A stretch of DNA of 26,807 bases from Fragilariopsis cylindrus CCMP1102. Lineage: Eukaryota; Bacillariophyta; Bacillariophyceae; Bacillariales; Bacillariaceae. The notes beneath the pieces are model-generated. The model saw only the letters and a list, made by a program, of their open reading frames with translations, was not told the origin of the DNA and ran no database searches. Position numbers and translations under genes: made by a program. The stretch spans positions 1 through 26,807 of the forward strand of contig FMBT01000667.1 of NCBI GenBank assembly GCA_900095095.1, in the 5' to 3' direction. Below, in pieces: positions 1 to 12,042 of this stretch (position 1 is the stretch's first letter; the number at the start of each line of letters is the position of its first letter).

Positions 1-1621
1 TCGTTGGGTGTTAACCCAAGATCCAAGTGCCGGATCTTCATTATATATTTGTGGGACCGCCGTTGTCCCAAATTGTTGTCTATAAGAAACAAGACGTTCG
101 TACATTTCTATCCACGGTACAAAAATATTTATCTGCCATACAAATCCTATGGTATTCAAACGATCGATACGATATTTTGATAATTCTTTTGTAATGTACG
201 ACCTTCGTTGTTTATGAACCCCAATGTCCAAGCTCAGCATTCTCATTATATTCTTGCGGTACCACAGTCGATCCATCATTTGCCTTTTTGTATTCGATCA
301 GCAATTGAAACGTGTTCTCCCAAGCTTGTTTTTGCCATTCAGTAAAAGTTGAATCTAACGTCCTCGTCTTGTTTTTTGGTGCATCTTCTACAGCGATATC
401 GTCATCAATTGTGGTATTCGTTAGTGCTTTCTTCTCTATTAAAGCTCGTTGTTGTTCTACCACCGCCTTGTATTCGGGTATAATTTCAGTTGCTTGAACA
501 TTTTGTTTTGGACGACGACGGTGGCATGCTACCAATCCCCCTTCGGGCAGGATATTAGCTGTACGATTCCTTACACTAATCGTTCGTACTCGTCCCCGTG
601 GTTCGTTACTAGCATCGTTGTTAGTGAAATTCAACACTGCTTGCTCATTATTCGTAGTGCCGTAGTAATTTCTTGTATCAGAAAAAGAAGTACCAGTTCC
701 ATAAGATACCTTTTGTCTCTTACTATTATTTGATGATGTATTGTTGTTAAACTTCATCATTCCACTTGATGTACCGGGTACAATAATTGCTGTACCATTT
801 TTCCGTTTACGACGATTTCTACTGAGATCTTTCAAGCGACGTGCTGTAGCATGTGGAGCAATCGAAGGACGGCCAACAACATCATTCGCAGAGGAAGATG
901 ATGAAAATACACCACCATCATCTTTTTTCGTGCTGCTAATATGACGTGATAGTGATGATGTGTTATCGCCACGATCAGTGGTCTCTCTATCGCTACTGCA
1001 TTTGGTATTAGTTTGATTACTGAGGTTGTTGCTGATAAATCGAGTAGAAGAAGATGCATCGATGATATCTTTGTCTTTTTTGTCTACATTTTCTTTATCA
1101 TTCTTTCGTTTTTCTGTTTCTTCTTTGTCTTGCTAATTTTGTTCGATGATGATGATTATTAGAATTTATAGAATCATTGTCATCGTTCTTACTTTTCTTC
1201 GGCTCCTTCCTCTTCTTTTCCTTTCCTTACTTTTCTTCTTTTTGTTGGCTCTTTGTTCGCAATCACTACCAGTACACGTTGTTGCAGTGCTATCAGTAGT
1301 AGCACCATGAGCGGCATGCGTAGCAGCAGCAGCAGCAGTAGCATCGGACGAACGACAACGATTTTTGTCCGTTTCTTCTTTTCTTTTATGTGTCTCTACA
1401 CCAGCATACATCTCATTATTGATCTCGTCATCATTGTCATCATTGTCGTTATTGTCATCCCTTTTCCTTTTCTTCTTATTCTTCTTTTTCTTTTCTTTCT
1501 TCGTTTTGGATTTAGTACGATTTATTATTATTATTTGATTATTATTTTCACCATCAGATCCAGATGGCAGTGTCGACGATGGCTGCAGATGCGGCAGTAA
1601 TTTCACATTTATTATTGTCAT
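1..1621 (-). CDS. Helicase-associated (HA) repeat protein, 5' part, frameshifted, runs off window
   Basis: Product unknown apart from HA repeats, a domain family expanded in diatoms and thought to bind nucleic acid. Exon 1 is 1621-1193 (143 codons, very Lys/Arg/Asp-rich, NLS-like). A 60-bp intron, 1192-1133 (GTAAGA...TTAG), joins in phase 0 to an exon that stays open from 1132. The tail of the main frame shows the first HA repeat: W-x-AWENTFQLLIEYK...VPQEYNENAELGHW, at about 340-220. The frame then hits TAA at 214-212. Dropping one G from the GGGG run (222-219) gives VHKQRRSYITKELSKYR and a second repeat (WIEMYERLVSYR...VPQIYNEDPALGSWVNTQR), open to base 1. The break is a real mutation, a sequencing error or recoding; the protein evidence for continuity is strong. 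The start at 1621 is the first ATG of the exon and is uncertain. The 5' neighbour is divergent. Confidence 0.72.
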
Positions 1622-2357
1622 CTTAGTTGTAGTACAGTAGTAATGTTAGTTCGCTCTCAAACCTTAATCACGGTATGTGCTTTATTACGTGTATTCCGTC
1701 TCTATTCATTCTGTTTTCAAATAGAAGATCAAAAATAAAATCTTTTCATTTTAGTTGTACTTGATCTCCGTACGTTGTTTTTCTTAGACTATCTATCTAG
1801 TTGCTAGAGCTGTTTATGTCTGTGGGCAGTAAGCAACGACACACTTTTCTTTTTTTCGGGACATTACTACCTACCGGTATCGTAGGCAAAGGATTTATTT
1901 TGAAATGAGCGATGATGATGGATGTGCCTTAGACGATCGCATACCGATGCGGTAAGAGAACCAAAAAAAAAGAGTTGGCGTTTTTTCTGGCATACTAGTA
2001 GGTATGTAATATAGTATGTATAGTACGTACGTACGTACGTACGTTCGTACGTAGCGTGCAAGGGCAAGCGGCGCAGCCAGGCGCTTGGTTTGAAGTAAAA
2101 TTATGATGAGCAGAAGAAGAAGGGGATGCAAATTTTTCAAATCTGACAACAAAACCACGCACATCAAATTTAATAATCAAGATCTCAAGTACTGCATTCA
2201 AATCAACATCGCACACCGTTCGACGACGATAACACAGCATCCCTTCATTTCTCGAATTGTGTGACTCTGAATGAATTGAAATAAAAAATCAAATCACTCC
2301 CTTTGCTTTGCTTTTCTCTAGTAGTCAGTCTACAACAACAACAACAACAAAAAGATA
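1622..2357. other. Divergent intergenic region
   Basis: This lies between the leftward HA gene and the rightward Gln-rich gene, so it should hold both promoters. I see no clear TATA box or operator. It contains a short (GTAC)n microsatellite at about 2023-2053 and T-rich tracts. Small ORFs here are made of simple sequence and are not supported as genes. Confidence 0.5.
2023..2053. repeat. (GTAC)n microsatellite
   Basis: A run of GTAC units with one T interruption, read directly. GTAC is self-complementary, so the tract is also a palindrome. It lies in the divergent promoter region. Confidence 0.85.
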
Positions 2358-5300
2358 ATGGACCACAGCAACGATGCTGATGCTGATGACGATGACGAAG
2401 AAGAAGAAGATAATAGTAATACCTTTTACGATTCTAGTAGTGGACTGCTACCACTACCGCTGCTGCCAACAACATCAGAACATCAAGATCAACAAGAACA
2501 AGAACAAGAACAGGAACAAGAACAACAAGAACATGAACAAGATGATGATAATGATAATGAAGAAGATGAAGATCTTGATGAAATTTTTATGGAAGTAAAT
2601 AACAGTAGTCACATCGACGTTGACGTTGACGTTGACGTTGACGTTGACGATGACGATGAGGCTCTACTCCGGCAACAACAACATGAGCAGCCACATCAAG
2701 AAGAGCATCAACATAATCAACAAAATCAACAGGAAGAAGTAGAAACAGGAGTTGAAATAGGAATAGGACTAGAAGAAACTGAATCTACAACTGCAACTGC
2801 TACAACTGCATCAAGAAAAGTATTAGCGGAAGCTATTGTTGTTGTTGTTGTTGGCGCAGGCGAAGAATCACAGGGAAACACCACAAAAGAAGCAGATGAT
2901 GAGTCAACAACAGTGGTAACTGCTACTATGGCGATGCCTGTGGCTGCTACTACTACTACTGCATTCGATTCGTCTTCCAATGACGATGCAAACAATACTG
3001 GTGTTCCATTACCATCATCATCATCAGCAGCACGACGACCAGCGGCAGCGGCAGCGGCGATAGTAGCGATAGTAACAACAACTGGTGACGATAACGATGA
3101 TGACGATGAAAGAGAGACTGCTGCTGTGACCATGACTACGACTGCAACAACCAATCCTTCAAAAGTTACTACTACTACTACTGCTACTCCTGCTACTTCA
3201 AAAGTAAGAAAGAAACAATCATCATCATCCTCCCAATCACAACAACCACAACAACGTGCAAAAGCAGGAGATGGTTTGAAAACAAAACATCGTACATCAC
3301 GTACAATTATTGTGGATACTGGACAAAAACGTCGATCATGTATCTGTTCTAATTCAAAACGTTGTAATAAATTAATGACAAGGTGGGCAAAAATATCACC
3401 ATCTCATTATCATTGTAAGTTTTTTTTCTACATTTTGTTTGGTTTTGTTTCTGTTCCTATTTTGGTTTTTGTTTGCGTGTTTTGACAGAGTGTATCTACT
3501 TACTAGGTAGACTAGGTAGGAGCAATAATATAACATTGTATGATTTATCATCTCATCTCATTTTTTTCTGTTTTTGTTTTATCACACCAAGACGTACAAA
3601 TTCCTAGAGAAAATGTTCCATCCAAAAAGAATAGGGGAAAAGTAAAAGTAGGGGACAACAACAGCATCTACGGTGGTAGTAGTGGTAAACCTAAAGCTAA
3701 ATCTAATGATACTACTGCTACTACTACTACTCCTACTGCATCATTACCACCACTAGTATCTGAACCGATGGTACCAAATAATGAGAATGAAAATGAAGAA
3801 ACAACAACAACAACTACAGTAACAGAAGCAGCAAAATCATTACCATTATTATCTAATATGGAATTATATAAAAATGGATTTCGTTTCGCAACATTAAAAC
3901 AAATCAAAACAAAATATCCATTACCACAAGATGAACGTGTTGCATTATGTCATTATCATCCATCGGTTCGACCTATTTATTTTGGCCTAAAAATACACCA
4001 ACATCACGTAAGTATGGTATGCCAATAAATCATGCTAAAGGTATAAATATGAATATGAAGGTAGAACAAGAAATACAATGTATTGGATTACATACCAAAA
4101 ATAATGATGGCGGTGGCGGTGGCGGAAGCAATTATTGTTACGTGGTACCAACATATGATTATGAAGATGCAGAAAAAGAAATTCAAATTCTTGAAATTGA
4201 TTTTAGTAATAAATTACAAGAAATTAAAAATAATCCAATAAAATTTGCTAGAGAATTAAAAGAAAAGGAAGAAGATTGTACTGAATTAGATAAATTAAAA
4301 AGAAGGAATATTGAATTACATAAAAGATTAGACAATCGTCGTCGTACAATAAAACAACTAAAAAGTGTTTTGCGTGTATCATCAGCACAATCACAATTAT
4401 CATTGTCAAAACAAAAATTACAGTCGCAACGCCTTCAACATGCCGTTACAACAAGAATACCAAAAGAACAAGCACCACAGCAGCAGCAGGAAATTCAACA
4501 ACAACATCGTCAATATGCCGTTACAACGGCGATAACAAAAGGACAAACACTACAACACCATCAGCATGTGCATCAGCATCAGCATCGTGTCGTAGCAACA
4601 TTACCAGAAGAACTGGCAGTAAGCCAACAACAGCAACAACAACAGTTTCATGCCGTGACAACATCTATAAAAAGAGCAATACGGCAACAGCAAACACAAA
4701 AACAAAATATCACTGCTGCTACCACTCAACAAAAAGAACATTCACATTCAGAGCCAGCATTGCAACAGCAACAGCAGCAGAATAAGCATTCGTACCAAGT
4801 ATATCAGCAGTATAACATGCATCAATTAAAGCAACAGCAACAGCAAATCATACCGCATCCATTTCAATTACAAAATCAACAGCAGCAGCAGCAGTTACAG
4901 CAACGTAATACTCATTTATTTCAAGCACAAGAACTACTACCGACAACACAAGAGATGATCGCGGAGGGTATCGCGAATACAAATACCAATACAAATAATA
5001 TCAACGGGGAGGCAAATCAGCAGGTACCACAACCGATGATGATACCGATGCAACATAACAACAATCCAAATCAACATTTTCCTGATTCTCTTAATAATAT
5101 TAATCAATTTCATCATCTCCAACAACAAAATCCTCATAATGATAATAATCCAAATGCAAATATTAATACTAATAGTACAAACAATAATAATATCCATCAC
5201 CACCAACACCCTCTGCATCAACAGAACGGGGAGCATTCTCCTCCTGACCAACAACAGCAACAACAACCAGTGCCTACCTCGATCGATGCGTTATCATCTC

Positions 5301-6282
5301 CACCACGACTACAACAGCAACAGCAACAACAACAAAACACCATGGTTGCCGTTGCTGGTCAGAATATTGTTGGTGGTAGTGAGGGGATTTATACCCCTAA
5401 TATTTACGGAAGACAATTTATAGAGGCTGCAATGGCGGAAGCAGTAGCACTTGAATTTAAAGATGACGAATCACCACCACCACCCCCGGACGAAGGCAAC
5501 GAAGAAGATCACCCACACGAACAACTGCAACATCATATTCAGCAGCAACAAAGCGTTGTTGGTGTCCTGGTAGATAGAGGTACGCTAGGAATAGAAGGTA
5601 ACGATATTGATGATAATACTCTCTCTCAGGATCTTGTTGGGGTCATGGCGGATAATAATAGCGCAGAAATAGCAGGCAGTATTGTTGGTGATTATGATCA
5701 ACCTCGCGATGGCGATGGCGGCAGCAACGAGTTCATTGGTGATGATTATCACGATGATGGGACTACTATTATGCCGTTGACGATGATGATGATGACGATT
5801 TAGACTTAGATGACGACGATTGTTCCGATACAGAACAATATCGACAATATCAAATTGAATTAGGGATTGGAGGAGGAGGATATGGTGGAAGTAGTAATAA
5901 GAATAGTAACTCGTCTCAATATTATCAACAACGACCAAGGAAATGGCCAAGAAAACCTGTTAATATTATTGTACCCACAACTTCTAATCCCATAAAAGAA
6001 GAAGAAGAAAGAACGAACAATAATAACATGAAGAGCGCCAAAACAACCAAACGTAGGCGCAGCACTACGATCGCCGCCTCTACTGAATCCAAAAACAGTA
6101 ATAAGGTCAAGACTACTAAGACAGCAACAACCACAACCACAGCGACCGCTGCTGCCACCATTACCACCAAGAGCAAAAGAGTCAAAACTACTACTACAAA
6201 AAAAAGGAAAACATCACAGACAACAAAGAAAACTGGTGACGGCAACAGCAACAGCAACAAAGAAGAAACACAAGATGTTTAA
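2358..6282 (+). CDS. Large Gln-rich low-complexity nuclear-type protein, four exons
   Basis: Function not recognised. My exon model is 2358-3414, 3592-4007, 4061-5738 and 5804-6282. The introns are 3415-3591 (GTAAGT...CAAG, phase 1), 4008-4060 (GTAAGT...GAAG, phase 0) and 5739-5803 (GTGATG...TTTAG, phase 1). The total is 3630 nt, 1210 codons with the stop. The protein begins acidic (poly-D/E/Q, a D-V repeat), then has a small Cys/Arg patch (RRSCICSNSKRCNKL) near residue 330. A moderately complex stretch follows across the second junction (YKNGFRFATLKQIKTKYPLP...), then a charged, probably coiled-coil segment (KLQEIKNN...RRRTIKQLKSVL). A long poly-Q/N/H region and a Lys/Arg/Thr-rich NLS-like tail (KRVKTTTTKKRK) complete it. 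The third intron has a weak donor; the alternative is a frameshift near 5760-5800. This may be a chromatin or transcription scaffold, but that is inference from composition only. Confidence 0.68.
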
Positions 6283-6505
6283 AAGAATGAAAAACGATTG
6301 CGCTTAGTTGTGTACGTATGCATGTGTAAAAACTAATAATCAACTTTTGAATACTATATCATTTTTTTGTATGTTAGTATTGAGTCGCATGTTGTAACAA
6401 GAATCGAAGTAGAATATAGCCCACATTCAATGTTGTAAAGGCAGGTAGTTGCCTGTCCTGTTCCTGCCTCGTCATTATATTATAGTAGAATACTTTCATT
6501 TTAAA

Positions 6506-9500
6506 TTAAGTTTCTGAATAATTGACACTCCTCCTTGTTCTTTTCGTTTGGACAATCCCTTGAGACCAACACGAATCCAATGCATGTAATGCGCGTTCAG
6601 GTCGTTTACGTTTGCTTCGTGCTTGACTTCGTTGTGCCCGCCATTTACTCTCGCTTCTTGTTGCTTGACAATGACTATCCCATTTGACACAATCCGATGC
6701 TTTATCGTCACAGACATAGCAGTAACACTTATAGTAGAATTGAAAAAAGAAAATAGCAACATCATTAAAACATTGTATTCACTTTATCTCGATTCACTTC
6801 ACATTTTATAATAACAAACAAAACATGACATCAAAACAAAGCCTACTTTACTTACATTAGGACAATGCATTTTAGGATCTTTTTCAAATGGATTGGTAGC
6901 GCAATCTGCTCTTGAATGGGCGTAGTCCGAATTAGCATTCTTTCCTGTCGACCCAATAATTACAGCATCATCACAATCGTCGTCGTCGTCTTCGTTTCCA
7001 TTATTATCCACCTCAATTTGAAATCCAACGGCTTGTCCTTGCTCTAGCACTATTACATCGTCGTCGTCGTCATCTTCCAGTAGATCAATGATCGAGTCTT
7101 CCTCTCTGTCAACCACAATCTGCATATCGTTCTTAACGACTCCTCTTAGATTTGTTCGAGTATTTTCGTCCTCATTAGTGTTACCGCGCGATGCTTGCTT
7201 ATTTTTTGAACATTGAATAGTTTGGTGAATCATCGATTGATTCTTATTATTGCAATCGTCATAATCATCATCGGCATCATCATCATCTTCTTCTAGTAGG
7301 TCAATAACATTTTCACCTCCCGCTCTATTGATTACAATATCCACCTCTTCATTTTCTACAGTGGTTTCTTCCTCATTAGCAATAGAACACGATTTCTTTT
7401 CTTCTTCTCCTTCTTCTTCGCCATCATCATCATCATCATCAAGTAAATCAATGACGGTAGGAGTCAATTTATCGTCATCGTTACCACAGTCGTCTATTCT
7501 GTTTTGATTGTCTATTAGTTTTTTGGATTCTGGCGATCGTCGTGGATCCTCAAAGTTGCTTTTCCCTGCCGTTTTAGACCAGGACCTGAAAGCTAATCCT
7601 AACCCTAAATCTTTCCACCTTACTTCTGTGAATTTGTCTGAATTTGCAACTTGGTATATAATCCTTATATAGAGGTAAAAACAAAACTCAATTAGAATAT
7701 GGAGAAATAATTTTAAATTAGCATCGCATCTGGTCATTTGCTTCAGCTTGTATTTCTTACCTAATGGGTGGATGCTTGGATTTTTTGATGTCTGCCCAGA
7801 TAGATTTAGTAATTTTATTCAGTCCTTTGTAATTCTTTTTGCATGATCGTTGCAGTTGCTCTTTGTATGTACCCAAAGCAAGTCCATCAGAAAATAATTT
7901 TTTCAACCTTTTGTCCTCCACTACTAATGTTTGTCCTACAATCACGTCATTCTTTGTTGGTATCAACGAACCATTATTCTGTTGTATCTTGTTCATCCCG
8001 TTTGACACGCGAGCTGTTCCCTTCGTTGGAGATAAAATCGGCGATTTGAAAGGAAGTGTGTCAGTTGGTAGAGCATTCTTCTTGTTATTTGGAAGAAAAT
8101 ACTTGTGAGCGACGTCAAACTTTTTGTTATAGAGAACAATGTAATAGCCACACCTGTTTCTTTGAATTATCATGGGCAACCGGTTGCAGCCCGACAAATG
8201 AGCTGAAAAACGAAAATTGTCCACGTCGCTATTCGTTTTACGGAATTGTGTTCGATGGTTGATCCACTCGATCGCGAGGTCGGGTTTGTAATGTACAAAC
8301 GCATTCAGTAACAATTCCCATCCAGTAAGCCTCTTCGCTTTTTTTGATTCATGGTGTACCGTGAAATCGAAAAGTTTATCCAACTTGATAAGTTCCTTAT
8401 CCTTCATGCATGTATGGTCGAATGATAATTTTGTCCCGTTCTTGAGTTGCAAAGAAGCACCATAATAAGAAAGAGCTCCTGATTCTCTTTTCGTCAGTTC
8501 CTTGTACTCCATAAGTTTCGACGTATCATCTGAACATAATTGTCTGAAAAATAAGTGCGGGGTAAAATGTAAGTCTTTTTTTGAAGACTGATTTATTATG
8601 ACGGGTACAAACGGTGGTGGCTTTATTTCGAATGCACTACTCGTTGTACTACTAGATCGTTCATCGTGTTCATTATCATTATCATCATCATCGACGTCCA
8701 AGAGGTCGATGACATCGAAGGATGCAGTTACTTTATTACCAACATCCTTCTTACTCGTCCCAGCATCGTGATGTAAAGATGAAACGATTAATGTCTTCGT
8801 TACATTTGCCGTTATGGATTTTTCATTACTACTATCCTTAAGGTTTCTTGTTGAGATATCACATGGAACTATATTATTAGATGAGTTAGCAGCGTCACAC
8901 GGTTCATCATTTCTATCAAGAGTTTCGGTTTCAGATAGTAGTGACTTATTGTTTGTGGTGGTGCTCTTCTTCTTTTTCTTCTTCATCTTCTTTTGATATC
9001 GATGATTAATGGTTGTAGCATTTTTGTTTATGCTGAATGATGACATCATCATCCCCATCGCCGACGCCATCGCGACGACAGGAGGATCCAAGTCTGTATC
9101 GAGAATATCTCTGGTATGATTATCTGGTGCTTTCACCAAATTCTTACTATTTGTATTGTTCTGAGGTATCATTGCTGATGTTGATGTTGATGCTGTTGCC
9201 GTCTTTCCTGTTATCGGAACTTGTGATCCTGTTCGTATAGTAGCAGCAGTGGCAGCAGTACCAGTGGCAGCAGTACCAGTGGCAAGAGCAGCATTACATT
9301 TATTTCTTTGTAGCAATTCGGACAATAGGCTATGACGCCGACGAGAAGTACCGTAGTAATTGTTACTATTACTATCATTATTATTATTATCATGCTGTTG
9401 TTGTTTTTGCTGCTTCTGCTGCCCTTGCTGTTGCTGAAGTCCAAGTCTTGGACCCCAACGGTTATTCCGTTTCCTTTCTTGTTTTTCTGTAGATATAGGA

Positions 9501-10075
9501 TCAGTCGTAACAGTATTTTTAGTACTTGGATGATACCCGTCGCTTGATTGTTGCGATTGTTGTTGTTGTGAAAGAGCAGCGCCGAAGAACGTCGCGCCTT
9601 TATAAGGAAAAGTACTTCTACTACTTCCTCCTCCTCCTCCTCCTTCTTCTTCTTTACTACTACTACTGTTAATATAACGACAATTGTCCTTCATCGTTAT
9701 TAACTTTTGTGTTTTTGTTGGTGCTGTTGCTGTTGGTGCTTGTTGCTGTTGCCATGATCTGCTTCTTTCTGTTGGACATGGAAAATGATGATTATGGTAT
9801 TGAATATGATGACGGTGACGACTATTACTATTTTTGTTAGCAGCAGTAGAATAATTAGAATCAATACGATATCCTCTTGTTGGTGTTGTCGTCGAAGAAG
9901 AAGACGAAGACGATAATGAAGGATTTGTCAACCCAACCTTTACCACCGCCGCCGCTGCTACCCCCACCGCCGCCGCCGCATTGGCATTGGAAATGGCAAT
10001 GGCATCAGCATGGTGCCCATAAGTAGCAGTAATATTAGTATTATTATTGTTATTGTTCCTGCTTATTGCTGACAT
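6506..10075 (-). CDS. Tandem-SIM protein with C-terminal Cys/His cluster, three exons
   Basis: Exons on the minus strand are 10075-7761, 7663-6856 and 6727-6506. Introns are 7760-7664 (97 bp, GTAAGA...ATAAG) and 6855-6728 (128 bp, GTAAGT...ATAAG). The sum is 3345 nt, 1114 residues plus stop. The N-terminal ~400 residues are low complexity (N, A, S, Q). Four hydrophobic-acidic motifs follow: VIDLLDVDDDD (~455), VIDLLDDDDDD (~840), VIDLLEEDDDD (~889) and IIDLLEDDDDDDVIVL (~962). These fit the SUMO-interacting motif pattern of V/I-rich core plus acidic tail. The unique middle (~510-800) is not recognised. The third junction completes a cluster HCPN|CYCYVCD-x6-C-x2-W-x2-HC (~1038-1061), then a basic tail with KRKRPER. 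I recall similar Cys clusters from other eukaryotic proteins but cannot name the family with certainty. No RING finger is visible. The likely role is nuclear SUMO reading, by inference. Confidence 0.72.
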
Positions 10076-11220
10076 ATTATGGAAATTCTGCCTTTCTATT
10101 ATATGATATGATATAATGTTATATTTATTTACTATTAGTATCTTAATAATCTGTTCTATTTCTATGCTGTCTTGTTTCTCTCTCTGTCTCTCTCTCTCTC
10201 TATTCGTTATATATTTCGAAATAATAGTTGCTTAGTCAATAAGAAAGATAGAAAGTAGAAAAAGAAAGAAAGAAAGAAATCGAAATGGTAACGTAACGGT
10301 GTCGTTATGTATACCGGTACTTAGTAATATCCTGTGAAGGAAATTCTGGCTGTACCCAGTAGTTTTTTTTTGTGTTCTTTTCATTTTAATCATGATGATG
10401 TTTAACGTTAGGTGTAGGACCCTATGATATATGTAAATGTGGTGTTGAATATTTGAATATGTTGTTGTTCGCGCGAAAAATTGCAATTCAAAAATCTCTT
10501 GCTGCGCCTCTTTGAGTTGATGTGGTGGTTGTATCATTGTGAGACGGCTCGATCACGCGGGATACAACATGTAGGTACATGTTCGTGGGTTGGACAACGA
10601 ACGGACGTACAGTATTCAAATATCTTGAAAAAAACTGAATGATTTTTTTAGTTGTTTCAAATAAAAATCTTCACAAAAAATGGCTTTTGCTTGTGTACAA
10701 TTTGGTGTGGCGTTGTCAGTTGTCCTTCGAAGATCTTTCGGAAAGTATATACGTTACATGCAATAATGACGACGACGGCGACGGCGGCGACGACGACGAC
10801 GACTTTGAGAATAAACCCTTCTTCAATAATGATGATATCTTTTCGGGATGAAAAAATTAAGACAAATGCGTCATCTAAAGAAAGTAGATATTAAAGAATC
10901 GGCACTTTTGATAAAAATGACAATAAAACAACACTAACAAAAGAAATAATAATAATGAGGATCACACCGCCAATCTAACCGCGAGTACTAATTATTTAAC
11001 AGTGACAAAATGAAGAACTACGTCTAAGTAGGTAGTATCGAATCGATTACGAAATCTCACTATAACTGCGTATTATATACGGTGCTGTACGTATCGGAAC
11101 AAAGCCCTACTTTGGTAACAAATATTAATATTTTGCGGCATGCACATACACGGAATGTAGAAAATGCTTCATTCCTAGGATTAGACGCAACTCTCTCGAA
11201 CTATATTGAGGAGTGATGAA

Positions 11221-11289
11221 TAGCTGAATGGTTACAGTGTCAGATTTTTCCGCAGATTTATACTGGGTGTAGTCGCACCGTTCCATCTT
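11221..11289 (+). other. Pol III promoter-like (tRNA-related) sequence, weak
   Basis: TAGCTGAATGG at 11221-11231 matches the tRNA A-box consensus. CGTTCCATCTT at 11279-11289 is a partial B-box match at a spacing seen in long-variable-arm tRNAs. I could not fold a convincing anticodon or acceptor stem, so this is at most a tRNA relic or SINE head. Confidence 0.15.
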
Positions 11290-11771
11290 TCATTCACCTG
11301 AACAGCCAAGGTTGTGAATCAAATTTATTTGTTTGCAGTCATCCTCACACCTGAACACTTCACATGAGCAGTTATAGTTTGTGCATGCACCTCTTCACTG
11401 AACAGATTTCGGCACATCCAATCAAATTTCACCTATTATATCACGACCCAACCCTTCTTCGGCATGAGCACGATCACACCATTTATTTTCTATCAAATCA
11501 CCTTATTCCATCAATATCCTGGGGGAGGCGCCAGTTTTCATTCACTATTATCCCAATCATGATTCGATCTTCTTTTCTCACCTGATGGCGCTTCACCCAA
11601 AACTTCAACATATTCATTAATAGCTCAGGCCGATGAGTCGAAAACGTGGGGGATGCCATCTACAGTTCATTTGAGCTATGATATAAACATCCATGCCAGA
11701 AGAAAGTAGGATGATTCAAAAGTAATAGGCCAAGAACGTACGGTCATTGTTGATGTCATGTGTTCTTTGTA

Positions 11772-11865
<94 letters not shown>
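11772..11865. repeat. (TGTTGC)n hexanucleotide microsatellite
   Basis: About 15.7 uninterrupted TGTTGC units, read directly. On the minus strand it gives an open frame of alternating Thr-Ala, which is an artefact of the repeat rather than a gene. Confidence 0.95.
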
Positions 11866-12039
11866 ATAATGAAGATCCAAAGAAGATATTGTTTTTCAAT
11901 CGACAAATCACGCGATCGACTTGAAACCTGAAGGGAATGAATGAATGAATCGAATGAATCAATCGAATCGCGCAGCCCTCGCGTAAAACAAAAACCTCTT
12001 TTGTGAACTTCAAAATATGTTGAATTATATTATTTTTAC

Positions 12040-12042
12040 CAG
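12040..12042. repeat. Target-site duplication, left (CAG) of Harbinger-like element
   Basis: CAG sits directly before the inverted-repeat end GGAGGTCC. The matching CAG is at 22188-22190, directly after GGACCTCC. A 3-bp duplication fits the PIF/Harbinger superfamily, although the classic sequence is TWA. Confidence 0.7.

Larger units (their letters stand above)
10076..12042. other. Gene-poor intergenic stretch
   Basis: No convincing gene found. It holds a (CT)n tract (~10168-10201), a GAC/GGC-rich trinucleotide patch (~10769-10803), a hexanucleotide array (11772-11865) and GAAT-type short repeats (~11936-11970). Short ORFs here (for example 10232-10537 and 10639-10851) are made of simple sequence and have no recognisable domain. 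The part next to 10075 presumably carries the promoter of the leftward SIM gene. Confidence 0.5.

Noticed and set aside
2726..3154. Minus-strand ORF of Val/Ala/Ser runs
   Set aside because: Antisense shadow of trinucleotide repeats in the Gln-rich gene.
3480..3520. Alternative acceptor GACAG near 3488 for the first intron of the Gln-rich gene
   Set aside because: It leads quickly to in-frame stops, whereas the acceptor ending at 3591 joins in phase to a long frame.
5925..6260. Hydrophobic, membrane-like minus-strand ORF
   Set aside because: Antisense of the Lys/Thr-rich tail of the Gln-rich gene; hydrophobicity is a by-product of the repeat.
10232..10851. Small ORFs upstream of the SIM gene
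   Set aside because: Built from simple sequence (Asp/Gly runs from GAC repeats, Phe/Leu runs from T tracts); no homology recognised.
11676..11906. Minus-strand ORF of alternating Thr-Ala
   Set aside because: It is only the translation of the TGTTGC microsatellite.
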